Positions 41,177 through 50,011 of a DNA stretch of 60,219 nt are shown one piece after another. Each line of letters begins with the position of its first letter. Position 1 is the stretch's first letter. Source of the DNA: CALMKX01 sp044869955. Its GTDB lineage: Bacteria; Acidobacteriota; Thermoanaerobaculia; Multivoradales; SZUA-115. The notes under the pieces are model-generated. The model saw nothing but the letters and a program-made list of their open reading frames with translations, did not search any database and had not been told where the DNA came from. The stretch is taken from NCBI GenBank assembly GCA_044869955.1, contig JBIOYC010000190.1, forward strand, positions 1 through 60,219, given 5' to 3'. A program made the position numbers and the translations under genes.

Positions 41177-41214
41177 CGGCCACCGTGCCGTGGCCGGCCG
41201 GGCAGGGCCCGGCC
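41177..41214. terminator. Two adjoining GC hairpins between genes
   Basis: CGGCCAC-CGTGCC-GTGGCCG (41177-41196), directly followed by GGCCGGGC-AGG-GCCCGGCC (41196-41214). Both stems are perfect. They lie just after the stop of the preceding gene, but no U-run follows. Probably a transcription or mRNA 3' boundary before the TonB receptor gene. Confidence 0.45.
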
Positions 41215-41266
41215 CTCGTGAACACCGACAGCACCGGGGCGACGCCTCGGTAGCGGGAGATCTCTC

Positions 41267-43465
41267 GTGAACCGTCCATTCCTCGCGCGGCTCGTGGCCG
41301 CGTCCCTTCTCGCCTGCGCTTTCGCCCGGGGCGCCGCCGCCCTCGAGGCGCGACTGATCTTGCCCGACGGCCAACCGGCCGCGGGCATGCAGGTCAGCGT
41401 CGTCGGTCGCACCGGCTCGGTGCTCACCGACCGCGACGGCCGCTTCATCTTGAACCCCGATCCGGCCCTGCCCTTCCTGCTGGTCGTCACCGGCCCCGGC
41501 GACCAGGTCTTCTCGGCCATCGAGGTCAACGAGCTGCCGGCGGGCGCGCTGCTCGAGATCGAGCTCGTCGAGGCCTACCGCGACAGCATGACCGTGGTCT
41601 CGGGCGTCGCCCCGAGCGTCGAGACCCTGCCGGCCGCCGCCGCCACGCTGGTGACCGAGGAGGAGATCGAGCAGCGCCGGCCCCAGCGCATCGTCGACGC
41701 CCTCTACGGGCTGCCGGGTCTGTCCCAGACCGGTAAGAGCGCCGACAGCGTGCCGGTGATCCGAGGCCTGGGCGGCGGGCGGACCCTGATCCTGCTCGAC
41801 GGCGCCCGGGTCACCACCGAGCGGCGGGCGGGGGCGTCGGCGACCTTCGTCGACGCGGCCGCCCTGGCCTCGGTGGAGGTCACCCGCGGCCCGGGAGCCG
41901 TGACCTACGGCTCGGACGCCTTTGGCGGCGTGATCGACGCGCGCAGCCGCGACCCCGAGGCGGGCCCCTGGAAGGTCCGTTTCGACTTGAGCGGCACGGT
42001 GGGCGGGATCGAGGACCGCGGCGGCCTGATCGAGGCCACGGGAGACGTCGGGGGTGGAGCCCTCCTGGTCCTCGGCCGGGCCCGCGAGGCCGACGACGGC
42101 GAGGCCGGCGGTGGCGACCCCATCCGCAATTCCGCCTTCGAGGACCGCGGCGCCGCCGTGCGCTACCTGCACGTGCTGCCGGTGGGAGTGCTGCGCCTGG
42201 GCTTGACCGTCGACGAGGCGGAGGACCTCGGCAAGCCGGCCGCCGACTCGGCCGCCATCCGCGCCTACTATCCCGAGGAGACCTCGCGACGCCTCACCGC
42301 CAGCTGGCGCTCCGGGCCCCTCGCCGGCTGGGAGGGCTTCGACGTCTCCACCTTCTACGGCACCTACCGGCTGATCACCGAGCGCGATCGGACCCCCACG
42401 GCGACCTCGAACCGGCGGATCGACAGGAGCGACATCGACTCCGAGGACGCCTCGCTGCGGGCCAGCGCCAGCCGCGCCCTGGGCGGCGGCCGGGTCAAGC
42501 TGGGTCTCGACGTCGTCGGTCGCTTCGGCCTGGCGGCGGAGGTGGTGCGGGTCAGCTTCGACGCCGCCGGCGCCGAGAGCGGGCGTACATCCAGCCTCGC
42601 GATCGAGGAGGCCAACCGCCTCGACACCGGTGTCTTCGCCCTTTGGGATCGGACTCTCGGCAGCCGTACCAGCCTGTCGGTGGGCCTGCGCGGCGACGTG
42701 GTGGAAAGCGAGAACAAGGGCGGCTTCTTCGGCGACCGCTCGCAGAGCGAGAGCGCGGCCTCCGGCCACCTGGCGCTGACCACCGAGCTGGGGCCGGGCC
42801 TCTCGGGCACCCTCCAGGCGGCCCGCGGCTTTCGTTCGCCGCTGCTCTCGGACCGCTACTTCCGCGGACCCTCCGGCCGCGGTTTCGTGATCGGCAACCC
42901 GGAGCTCGGGGCCGAGACCAGCGACCAGCTGGATCTCGCCCTGCGCTGGGTTAAGGGCCGCTCGTCGCTGGCCGTCTACGGCTATCTCTACCGGGTCGAC
43001 GACCTGATCGAGCGCTTCCAGAGCGGCGACGACTTCGGGTTCCGAAACCGCGGCGAGGCGGAGGTGAAGGGCATCGAGGTCGAGGCCCAGGTCGTGCTCC
43101 CGGCGAGCTTCCAGCTCCAGCTGGGGGCGACGGTCGCCCGTGGCGAGGATACCGAGACCGGCGACCCGATCGCGGAGATCCCCTCGACCAGCGTCAACGC
43201 CGCCCTGCGCTGGAGCGCCGACCGCTTCTTCGCCTTGGGGCGGCTGGGTTGGGTAGCAGACGACGACCGCGCCGGCGCCACCGAGGTGGAACGCAACAGC
43301 TACACCACCCTCGACCTCGGAGGCGGCTACCAGATCCTCCCCGGGCTCGAGCTGCGGGCGATGGTCGAAAACGTCACCGACGAGCGCTACTTCGAGTCGG
43401 CCGACAACAACGCCCCGCTAGCCCCCGGCAGGAGCTTCCGGCTGGCGGTGGCGGGGAAGTTCTGA
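41267..43465 (+). CDS. TonB-dependent outer-membrane receptor
   Basis: 732 residues. A signal peptide (LVAASLLACAFARGAAA) is followed by a carboxypeptidase-like regulatory domain (ARLILPDGQPAAGMQVSVVG, GRFILNPDP). The plug domain has TLVTEEEIEQRRPQRIVDAL, PVIRGLGGGRTLILLDGARV and VEVTRGPGAVTYGSDAFGGV. A 22-strand barrel follows, ending ERYFESADNNAPLAPGRSFR with the terminal Phe (AVAGKF) needed for Bam recognition. A TonB box may lie in the DSMTVVSG stretch. Substrate unknown; with metF/metH and a SAM switch nearby a corrinoid or siderophore is possible, but no cobalamin riboswitch was seen. The start is GTG 41267 with GGGAGA upstream. Confidence 0.87.
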   Translation: MNRPFLARLVAASLLACAFARGAAALEARLILPDGQPAAGMQVSVVGRTGSVLTDRDGRFILNPDPALPFLLVVTGPGDQVFSAIEVNELPAGALLEIELVEAYRDSMTVVSGVAPSVETLPAAAATLVTEEEIEQRRPQRIVDALYGLPGLSQTGKSADSVPVIRGLGGGRTLILLDGARVTTERRAGASATFVDAAALASVEVTRGPGAVTYGSDAFGGVIDARSRDPEAGPWKVRFDLSGTVGGIEDRGGLIEATGDVGGGALLVLGRAREADDGEAGGGDPIRNSAFEDRGAAVRYLHVLPVGVLRLGLTVDEAEDLGKPAADSAAIRAYYPEETSRRLTASWRSGPLAGWEGFDVSTFYGTYRLITERDRTPTATSNRRIDRSDIDSEDASLRASASRALGGGRVKLGLDVVGRFGLAAEVVRVSFDAAGAESGRTSSLAIEEANRLDTGVFALWDRTLGSRTSLSVGLRGDVVESENKGGFFGDRSQSESAASGHLALTTELGPGLSGTLQAARGFRSPLLSDRYFRGPSGRGFVIGNPELGAETSDQLDLALRWVKGRSSLAVYGYLYRVDDLIERFQSGDDFGFRNRGEAEVKGIEVEAQVVLPASFQLQLGATVARGEDTETGDPIAEIPSTSVNAALRWSADRFFALGRLGWVADDDRAGATEVERNSYTTLDLGGGYQILPGLELRAMVENVTDERYFESADNNAPLAPGRSFRLAVAGKF

Positions 43466-43508
43466 GGAGGGAGGCTCCGGGAATTCCCGGTGGCCATGGC
43501 GACTCCTC

Positions 43509-43599
43509 GTAGGCTGGGTTAGCCGCCTTCGGCGTAACCCAGCTCCTGCCGGTGCGAAAAGAGCTGGGTTACGGCCCTCACGGGCCTAACCCAGCCTAC
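43509..43599. repeat. 91-base nested palindrome (GTAGGCTGGGTTAG family)
   Basis: The ends are inverted repeats of each other (GTAGGCTGGGTTAG at 43509-43522 and its complement at 43586-43599). Each half also folds on itself: GCTGGGTTA (43513-43521) with TAACCCAGC (43535-43543), and the same pair again at 43563-43571 and 43587-43595. It sits between two convergent genes, so it may serve as a two-way terminator. It resembles widely dispersed intergenic palindromes. Confidence 0.82.
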
Positions 43600-43632
43600 G
43601 GGCTGGCCCATCCCAGGCGCTGAGTCATCCCC

Positions 43633-45036
43633 TCACACCCCCCGGCTCGTCAGCACGATCTTCACCGTCCGCAGCAGGATCGCCAGATCGAGCCAGGGGC
43701 TCCAGTTGGCGATGTAGGCGAGGTCGTAGCGGAGCTTGTTCTCGGGCGTCGAGTGGTAGTCGCCGTTGACTTGGGCGAGGCCGGTCAGGCCCGGGGGGAC
43801 GGAGAAGCGCTCGGCGTAGCCGGGCACGGCGCCGAGGTAGCGCTCGACGAAGCCCGGCCGTTCGGGGCGGGGCCCCACCAGGCTCATCGAGCCGCCGAGC
43901 ACGTTGAGCAGCTGGGGCAGCTCGTCCAGCCGGTAGCGGCGCAGGAAGGCTCCGATGGGCGTCAGGCGCGGGTCGCCGCGGATGGCGAGCACCTCGCCCA
44001 CCCCCTGCTCGGCGTCCCGGCGCATGGTGCGGAGCTTCCACACCGTGAAGGGCTTGCGGCCCAGGCCCAGGCGCTGTTGGCGGTAGACGATCGGCCCGGG
44101 GGAGGTCAGGCCCACCGCCAGGGCCGCCAGCACGACGAGAGGCAAGAGCAAGAGCAGCAACAGGCTGGCGCCCACCGCGTCCACCAGGCGCTTCAAGGGC
44201 CGGTTGACCTTCCACTCGCTCTGGCGCACCACCTCGATCAGCGGCAGATCCTCCACCCAGCGGTAGCGCATGCGACCGATCAGACTTTCGATCGGCCCCG
44301 GCAGCATCAGCACGTTGCCGGTGGCGGAGCGGGCCGCGGAGAGGTCGTCGAGCAGGCGGATCTGCCAGGCCCGGGCCTCGGTGGCGAGGATGATGTCGTC
44401 GATCTCGCCGGCGGCGAGCAGGCGGGGGAGATCCTCCACGGCCCCCAGCCGCGGCCCCAGCGGGCCTGCCGGGTCGGGCTCGGCCTCCACGGCCTCGTCG
44501 GGGGCCGGGGCGTGGCCGGCGATGACGATCGAGGCGGAAGCCAGGCTCGCAATCTTCAGGGCCAGCTCGCGAGCCGCGGGCCCTGCGCCCACCAGCGCCA
44601 CCCTTCGCCCCGGCGGCCGGTAGCCCCGCTCCATCAGGTTGCGGAAGGCCCACAGCAGCAGGAAGTTCAAGGCCACGAAGAGCAGCAGCACCGAGCGGGG
44701 GAATTCGCGGTCGGTCAGGAAGTAGAAGCCGGCGAGCACCAGGCCCTGGAGGGTGGCGGCGGTAGCCAGCCGCCGCGCCTGCTCGGCCCCCAGGGCGCCC
44801 CGTGGAGGGTCGTAGAAGCCGAAGAAGTAGAGCGTGAGAGCCTGGGCCAGGGCGATGATCCACCACTCGCGGAAGAAGAAGCGGATGCGCTCCTCCGGCA
44901 GCAGGAACTGGGTGAACGGCAGGGGGAAGCGGATGCGCAGCAGAAAGGCCAGGTAGAAGGCGCCGACGGCGGCGCCCACGTCCCCGGCGAAGCGCAGCAA
45001 GCGCCAGCCGAGCGGGGTGGGGGTGAGGCGGTTCAC
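43633..45036 (-). CDS. Initiating sugar-phosphate transferase (polyprenyl glycosylphosphotransferase)
   Basis: 467 residues, inner membrane. Four to five N-terminal TM helices (AAVGAFYLAFLLRIRFPLPF onward) and a Rossmann-like CoA-binding domain (VALVGAGPAARELALKIA, about 145-250) come first. The catalytic PGPT domain has a re-entrant helix (VDAVGASLLLLLLLPLVVLA), RLGLGRKPFTVWKLRTM, RRYRLDELPQLLNVL with the catalytic Asp-Glu pair, and GSMSLVGPRPERP. This is the WbaP/WcaJ architecture: it transfers a sugar-1-phosphate to undecaprenyl phosphate, the first step of repeat-unit synthesis, and would supply the operon at 237-16406. The start is GTG 45036. It diverges from metF. Confidence 0.9.
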   Translation of the reverse strand: MNRLTPTPLGWRLLRFAGDVGAAVGAFYLAFLLRIRFPLPFTQFLLPEERIRFFFREWWIIALAQALTLYFFGFYDPPRGALGAEQARRLATAATLQGLVLAGFYFLTDREFPRSVLLLFVALNFLLLWAFRNLMERGYRPPGRRVALVGAGPAARELALKIASLASASIVIAGHAPAPDEAVEAEPDPAGPLGPRLGAVEDLPRLLAAGEIDDIILATEARAWQIRLLDDLSAARSATGNVLMLPGPIESLIGRMRYRWVEDLPLIEVVRQSEWKVNRPLKRLVDAVGASLLLLLLLPLVVLAALAVGLTSPGPIVYRQQRLGLGRKPFTVWKLRTMRRDAEQGVGEVLAIRGDPRLTPIGAFLRRYRLDELPQLLNVLGGSMSLVGPRPERPGFVERYLGAVPGYAERFSVPPGLTGLAQVNGDYHSTPENKLRYDLAYIANWSPWLDLAILLRTVKIVLTSRGV

Positions 45037-45094
45037 GGTCCGTGCCTGGTTCCAGGGCCTAGCGACACCGAAGTCTAGCCCGAGCCCCCTCGCT

Positions 45095-45100
45095 TATACT
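45095..45100 (+). promoter_or_regulatory. -10 box of metF, near-leaderless transcript
   Basis: TATACT ends ten bases before the metF ATG at 45111, so the mRNA leader would be only a few bases. No Shine-Dalgarno sequence is present between them and no good -35 box is seen. Confidence 0.5.
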
Positions 45101-45110
45101 CCCCGCGCCC

Positions 45111-46061
45111 ATGAAGGTCACCGAGCACCTGGCCCGGGCCACCGAGCCGCTGATCAGCTTCGAGATCATCCCGCCCCTGCGCGGCGGCGATCTCGGCAGC
45201 CTGTTGGCGGTGATCGAGGCCCTGATGCCCTTCCGGCCGCCGTTCGTCGACATCACCAGCCACTCGGCCCAGGTGATCTACGAGGAGACCCCCCAGGGCA
45301 TCCGCCGCAAGGTCAAGCGCAAGCGCCCCGGCACCCTGGGCGTCTGCGCCCTGCTCCAGAACAAGCACCACGTCGACGCCGTGCCCCACATCCTCTGCCA
45401 GGGCTTCACCCGCGAGGAGACCGAGGACTTCCTGATCGAGCTCAACTACCTGGGCATTGACAACGTCATGGCCCTGCGCGGGGACGACAGCGGCTACAAG
45501 AAGCCGCTCAAGGAAGGGCGCACGGCCAACGAGACGGCGATCGACCTGGTGACCCAGATCGCCGACATGAACCACGGCCGGTACATCGAGGACGACCTGC
45601 TCGATGCCTCGCCCACCCACTTCTGCGTCGGCGTGGCCGGCTACCCCGAGCGCCACGTGCGCTGCCCGAACATGAAGGCCGAGGTCAAGAACGTCAAGGA
45701 CAAGCTGACCGCCGGCTCCGAGTACGTGGTGACCCAGATGTTCTTCGACAACGAGCACTACTTCCGCTACCTCGAGCTGTGCCAGGCCGAGGGGATCACG
45801 GCGCCGATCATCCCGGGGTTGAAGATCCTCACCAGCAAGCGCCAGCTGACCACCATTCCGCAGAACTTCTACGCCGAGATCCCCTGGGAGCTCTCCGACG
45901 AGGTCGAGAAGGCCAAGCCCGAGCACGTGGCCGACATCGGCGTCGAGTGGGCCACGCGCCAGTCCCAGGAGCTGCTCGACCGCGGCGTGCCCTCGCTCCA
46001 CTTCTACGTCATGCAGGAGGCGAAGGCGATCACCGGGCTGCTCGGCCGGCTCAAGCTCTGA
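45111..46061 (+). CDS. metF: 5,10-methylenetetrahydrofolate reductase
   Basis: 316 residues, the usual bacterial size, a TIM-barrel flavoprotein reducing methylene-THF to 5-methyl-THF, the methyl donor for MetH. Family marks are ISFEIIPPLRGGDL near the N-terminus (catalytic Glu in FEI), VDITSHSAQ, NVMALRGDDSG, FCVGVAGYPERH, and QMFFDNEHYFRYLELC with PIIPGLKILTS. The start ATG is the first codon of the conserved N-terminus and has no Shine-Dalgarno sequence. metH is 6 kb downstream on the same strand, so folate one-carbon flow and methionine synthesis are split by the CHAT/sigma block. Confidence 0.92.
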   Translation: MKVTEHLARATEPLISFEIIPPLRGGDLGSLLAVIEALMPFRPPFVDITSHSAQVIYEETPQGIRRKVKRKRPGTLGVCALLQNKHHVDAVPHILCQGFTREETEDFLIELNYLGIDNVMALRGDDSGYKKPLKEGRTANETAIDLVTQIADMNHGRYIEDDLLDASPTHFCVGVAGYPERHVRCPNMKAEVKNVKDKLTAGSEYVVTQMFFDNEHYFRYLELCQAEGITAPIIPGLKILTSKRQLTTIPQNFYAEIPWELSDEVEKAKPEHVADIGVEWATRQSQELLDRGVPSLHFYVMQEAKAITGLLGRLKL

Positions 46062-46105
46062 GCCGCGAGCCACCCGCTGCGAAGGGACGGAGGAGGCCCG
46101 ACACA

Positions 46106-49100
46106 GTGAGCTCGCTCGCCCCGCGGCCCGGCCCCTCCCGCCTTCCCGGCCTCCTCGTAGCGGCCTTCCTCCTGGCGGCCCAGGCGCCGGGCGACGGTCG
46201 GGGAGACGGCGAGGAGTTGCTCCCCGGGCCGGCGCGAGAGCGCTTCATCGGGGCACAGGACCAGCACGTCTACCGTGCCGAGGTGGGGGAAGACCCCTTG
46301 CTGATCACGGTGGAGCAGCGTGGCATCGACCTCGTTCTCGAGCTCGTCGCTCCCGGGGCCGAGGGCCGCCAGGTCTCGGACTCTCCCAACGGCCGCTGGG
46401 GGCCGGAGGTTCTGCTTCTCCCGGCGACGGCGGCAGGCACCGTTCGTCTGGAGGTCCGCCCGGCGACCTGGGGCGTGCCCTCGGGGCGCTACGCGATCCA
46501 GATCGAACGACTGCGACGGACCACCCCGGAAGCCGTGCGCCGCGCCGAGGCACTGGCGGCGATGAGCCGGGCCGGCCAGCTCGTGCCCGGGCCCCCCGCG
46601 GGGCGCAGCGAGGCCCTGGCCGCCTATCGCAGGGCCGCCGCGGCTTGGAGCACGCTCGGCGACCCCCGCTGGCAGGCCGAGGCCCTGCTCGACGTCGCCG
46701 TGCTGGAGCAACTGGCCGGTGATCTGCGCGCCGCCCTCACGGCAGGCCGGCAGGCCCTGGCACTCTGGCGGCAGCTCTCCGAGCCCCGCCGTGTGGCGGC
46801 CACCCTCGCCGGCCTCGGCCTCTGCCACCAGAGCGCCGGAGAGGCGGCCATGGCGCGCGCCGCCATGGAGGAATCGGTCGCGCTCTGGCGCAGCCTGGAC
46901 GAAACGGCCGAGGAGGAGAGGATCCGCGGCGACCTCTGTCTGCTGGAGCAGACCAGCGGTGACCTGTCCACCGCCCTCGCCTGCCACCAGGGGCTCCTCG
47001 TCCTCCACCAAGGCCACGACAACCCGAGCGGCGAGGCGACCGTGCGCAACAACCTCGGTGGCGTCTACGACTCGATGGGTGAGCCCGACGCCGCCCTCGA
47101 GCACTACGGCAAGGCTCTCGCCCTCTGGCAGGCGCTCGGCGACCGGGCCGAGGAAGCCAAGACCCTGAACAACCTCGCCGTGGTCCACCGCTCCCTGGGG
47201 GAGTGGCAGGAGGCGCTGCGGGTCTACGAGCGGGCGCGACAGATCCTGCTCACGCTCGGCAACCGGGTCGAGGAGGCCAAGCTGCTCAACAACGTCGGCT
47301 TCGCCTACGACAGCCTGGGCGAGCCGCAGCGGGCCCTGGTCTTCTTCGAGGAGGGCCTGCGCCTGCGCCGCGAGTCGGGCGACCGTCGAGGCGAGGTCAT
47401 CTCGCTCAACAACCTCGGCGCCACCCGGCGGGAGCTGGGCGAGCTCGACCATGCCCTGGACCATCACCGCCAGGCCCTGGAGCGGGCCGTGGCCCTGGGG
47501 GACCGCCGCCAGGAGGCGCTCTCCCGGCTGGGGCTGGCCGAGGTCGACCTGGACCTCCGGGACACGCGGGCGGCCCTCGGCCAGCTCGAGGCCGCCCTTC
47601 CCCCTCTGCGCCAGAGCGGCCTGCTCTGGAAGGAGCTGCAGGCCCTCGGGCTGCGGGGTCGCGCCCTCGCGGCCGGGGGGCAGCTTGGGGAGGCGCGCGC
47701 CGTGCTCGAGGAGGTGCTGGCGCGGCGCCGGGCCCTGCGGGACCGGGCCGGTGAGGCCGAGACACTCCACGCGCTGGCGACGGTGGAGCGCCGTCTCGGC
47801 CTCCTCGTCGAGGCCCGCGGTCACGCCGCAGAGGCTGTGGCCAGGGTGGAGCAGCTGCGGACCGGCTTCGCCAGCGCTGATCTGCGCGCTGCCTTCCTGG
47901 CCACCCGGCGACGGGCCTACGAGCTGGCGATCGATCTCCTGATGGAGCAGCACGCCGCCGAGCCGGAGGGAGGCCACGAGCGGGAGGCGCTTGCGATGAG
48001 CGAACAGGTGCAGGCCCGCACCCTGCTCGACGCCCTGCACGCCGGGGGCGGCGGCAGGGGAAGCAGCGCCTCGCCCGAGCTGCTCGAGCGGCGCCGCTCC
48101 CTGCGCCGGCGCCTGAACGCCAGGGCCGCTCAGCAGGCCAGGCAGGGCGTCGAGGCGCGCGTCGAGACCCTCGGCAGAGAGATGGAGTCGATCCTCGCCG
48201 AGCTCGACGGCGTCGAGGCCGAGATCCGACGTCAGGACCCCGGCTACGCCGCGCTCAGCGAGCCGCCCGGGGTGAGCGCCGCGCAGATCGCCGGCCTCCT
48301 CGACCCGGACACCCTGCTGCTCGAGTACGCCCTCGGCGAGGAGCGGAGCTTTCTCTGGACGGTGGGCGCCCGGGGGCTCTCCAGCCACGTCCTGCCGCCC
48401 CGCGAGGAGGTCGAGGGCCTGGCGCGGCAGGTTCACGCGGACCTGAGCACGGCGGGGCCCGGGAGCGAGCGGCAGTCCGAGGCTGTGGAGCGGCTGGGCC
48501 GGATCCTCCTGGGCCCCGTCTGGCCCCAGGCGGCCGCTCTCCGCCGCCTCGTGGTGGTGCCCGACGGGGCGCTCCACGTGCTGCCTTTCGCCGCCCTCCG
48601 CCTGCCCGACCCCGGGCGAGGCTGGGACGCCTCCGGAAGCCGACGACCCCTCCTCGAGCATCTCGAGGTGGTCTACCTCCCCTCGGCCACGACCCTCGCG
48701 CTGCAACGCCGGAGACTGGCAGAGCGAGTTCCGGCTCCCCGCTGGGTGGCCGTCCTGGCCGATCCGGTGTTTTCCGCCCAGGACCCGCGTCTGGCCGAGC
48801 TCTCGCCCGGGGTCACGGCGGAACCAGGCCAGCGCGGGGCCGTTCCGGTCGTCTTGGAGACCCCGCCCGGCACCCCCTTCGAGCGCTTGCCCTCGTCACG
48901 GCGCGAGGGGGAAGCGATTGCCGCCCTGGCCCCCGCCGGCGAGGCGTGGATGGCCCTCGACCTGGCGGCCAGCCGGGAGGCCGTGCTGTCCGGCAAGCTG
49001 CGCGGCTTCCGAGTCCTCCACTTCGCCACCCATGGCGTGGCCGACACCCGCAACCCCTGGCTCTCCGGCCTGGTGCTCTCGCTGGTCGATGCGGCCGGAC

Positions 49101-49456
49101 GAGCCCGCGAGGGCTTCCTCGGCCTGCCGGATCTCTACGAGCTGGACCTCGCCGCGGACCTGGTGGTGCTCTCCGGCTGCCGGACGGCGCTCGGCAAGGA
49201 GGTGCGAGGCGAGGGTCTGATGGGGCTCACCCGGGGCTTCCTCCATGCCGGGGTGCCGCGGGTGGTGGGCAGCCTCTGGCCGGTCGAGGACCGCGCTTCG
49301 ATGGAGCTGATGTCGCGCTTCTACCGGGCGATGTGGCAGGACGGTCTCGCCCCCGCCGCCGCCCTGCGCCAGGCGCAGCTCTCCCTGAAGAGCGAGCCGC
49401 GCTACCGCGATCCCCACTCCTGGGCCGCTTTCGTCCTCCAGGGCGACTGGCGCTGA
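46106..49456 (+). CDS. Exported CHAT-domain protease-like protein with TPRs
   Basis: 1116 residues. A hydrophobic N-terminus (RLPGLLVAAFLLAAQAPGDG) suggests export. A pre-peptidase-like beta domain follows (HVYRAEVGEDPLLITVEQRG, about 50-135). Tetratricopeptide repeats fill about 165-600 (NNLGGVYDSMGEPDAALEHY, NNVGFAYDSLGEPQRALVFF). The C-terminal caspase-like CHAT domain runs from about 730 to 1116, with the His in LHFATHGVAD (His976) and the Cys in VVLSGCRTALG (Cys1025), then EGLMGLTRGFLHAGVPRVVG and SLWPV. An active caspase-type dyad is thus present. The start is GTG 46106 with GGAGG nine to ten bases upstream; the longer frame starting in metF is excluded. It stands in front of a small protein, an ECF sigma factor and an anti-sigma-like gene, the common Acidobacteriota arrangement. 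Confidence 0.86.
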   Translation: MSSLAPRPGPSRLPGLLVAAFLLAAQAPGDGRGDGEELLPGPARERFIGAQDQHVYRAEVGEDPLLITVEQRGIDLVLELVAPGAEGRQVSDSPNGRWGPEVLLLPATAAGTVRLEVRPATWGVPSGRYAIQIERLRRTTPEAVRRAEALAAMSRAGQLVPGPPAGRSEALAAYRRAAAAWSTLGDPRWQAEALLDVAVLEQLAGDLRAALTAGRQALALWRQLSEPRRVAATLAGLGLCHQSAGEAAMARAAMEESVALWRSLDETAEEERIRGDLCLLEQTSGDLSTALACHQGLLVLHQGHDNPSGEATVRNNLGGVYDSMGEPDAALEHYGKALALWQALGDRAEEAKTLNNLAVVHRSLGEWQEALRVYERARQILLTLGNRVEEAKLLNNVGFAYDSLGEPQRALVFFEEGLRLRRESGDRRGEVISLNNLGATRRELGELDHALDHHRQALERAVALGDRRQEALSRLGLAEVDLDLRDTRAALGQLEAALPPLRQSGLLWKELQALGLRGRALAAGGQLGEARAVLEEVLARRRALRDRAGEAETLHALATVERRLGLLVEARGHAAEAVARVEQLRTGFASADLRAAFLATRRRAYELAIDLLMEQHAAEPEGGHEREALAMSEQVQARTLLDALHAGGGGRGSSASPELLERRRSLRRRLNARAAQQARQGVEARVETLGREMESILAELDGVEAEIRRQDPGYAALSEPPGVSAAQIAGLLDPDTLLLEYALGEERSFLWTVGARGLSSHVLPPREEVEGLARQVHADLSTAGPGSERQSEAVERLGRILLGPVWPQAAALRRLVVVPDGALHVLPFAALRLPDPGRGWDASGSRRPLLEHLEVVYLPSATTLALQRRRLAERVPAPRWVAVLADPVFSAQDPRLAELSPGVTAEPGQRGAVPVVLETPPGTPFERLPSSRREGEAIAALAPAGEAWMALDLAASREAVLSGKLRGFRVLHFATHGVADTRNPWLSGLVLSLVDAAGRAREGFLGLPDLYELDLAADLVVLSGCRTALGKEVRGEGLMGLTRGFLHAGVPRVVGSLWPVEDRASMELMSRFYRAMWQDGLAPAAALRQAQLSLKSEPRYRDPHSWAAFVLQGDWR

Positions 49457-49534
49457 GATAGTCGGCGAGCTCGCGACAGGAGGGGAGTGGAAGGGCATGG
49501 CGACCCGCGCCAGCCCGGGGAAAGGAGACCGACC

Positions 49535-49909
49535 ATGGGCTACGGAACCACACCCAGGAGATGGACCGTGAAGGATCCCGATGCCAAGGGCAACCCGACC
49601 TTCGATCTGGAGTCGGGAGACGTCCTGGAGCTTTCCGGGAGTGGCAACGGCGACGCTCTGAGCGTGGCGATCCGACACCGGGCAGGCGCCGCGGCGAATT
49701 GGGGCAGCGCGTGTGTCTACGATGACACGACCGACCCGGCGGCCCCGACGATCCAAGGGGGCCACCTGGCCAGTGGCGGAGCGGATCGCTTCGTGATCAC
49801 CATCGCGCCCGCGCCTTCCGGCCACAAGGCGACCTCCGAAGGCGGCCTCTTCCCCAAGGACGGAGGGATCGGTGTCAACGGCACCTGGACGGCGGAGGAA
49901 GGCGGCTAG
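49535..49909 (+). CDS. Small CHAT-associated protein, unknown function
   Basis: 124 residues. The start is placed at ATG 49535 because AAAGGAGA precedes it; an upstream in-frame ATG at 49487 has no such site. The protein is Gly/Asp-rich and beta-like (PTFDLESGDVLELSGSGNGD, GADRFVITIAPAPSG), without signal peptide or TM segment. Its position between the CHAT gene and the sigma factor suggests a partner or substrate of the CHAT protein; this is inference from order only. Confidence 0.6.
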   Translation: MGYGTTPRRWTVKDPDAKGNPTFDLESGDVLELSGSGNGDALSVAIRHRAGAAANWGSACVYDDTTDPAAPTIQGGHLASGGADRFVITIAPAPSGHKATSEGGLFPKDGGIGVNGTWTAEEGG

Positions 49910-50011
49910 GAGAGGTGCTGGTCGCCGCCGGATATGATGGCGCTCTTCCTCGGGCAACGTCCGGCGCGGCCGGCCTGGCCGGTCCGCCCGGTCCGAGGCG
50001 CGACGAGCGCC

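Noticed and set aside
41172..41266. Possible cobalamin riboswitch before the TonB receptor
   Set aside because: The leader is under 100 bases and shows two plain GC hairpins; no B12 box or AdoCbl core sequence is visible.
45779..49456. 1225-residue CHAT protein starting inside metF
   Set aside because: The extra 109 residues overlap conserved MetF sequence. GTG 46106 has a GGAGG site and is followed by an export signal.
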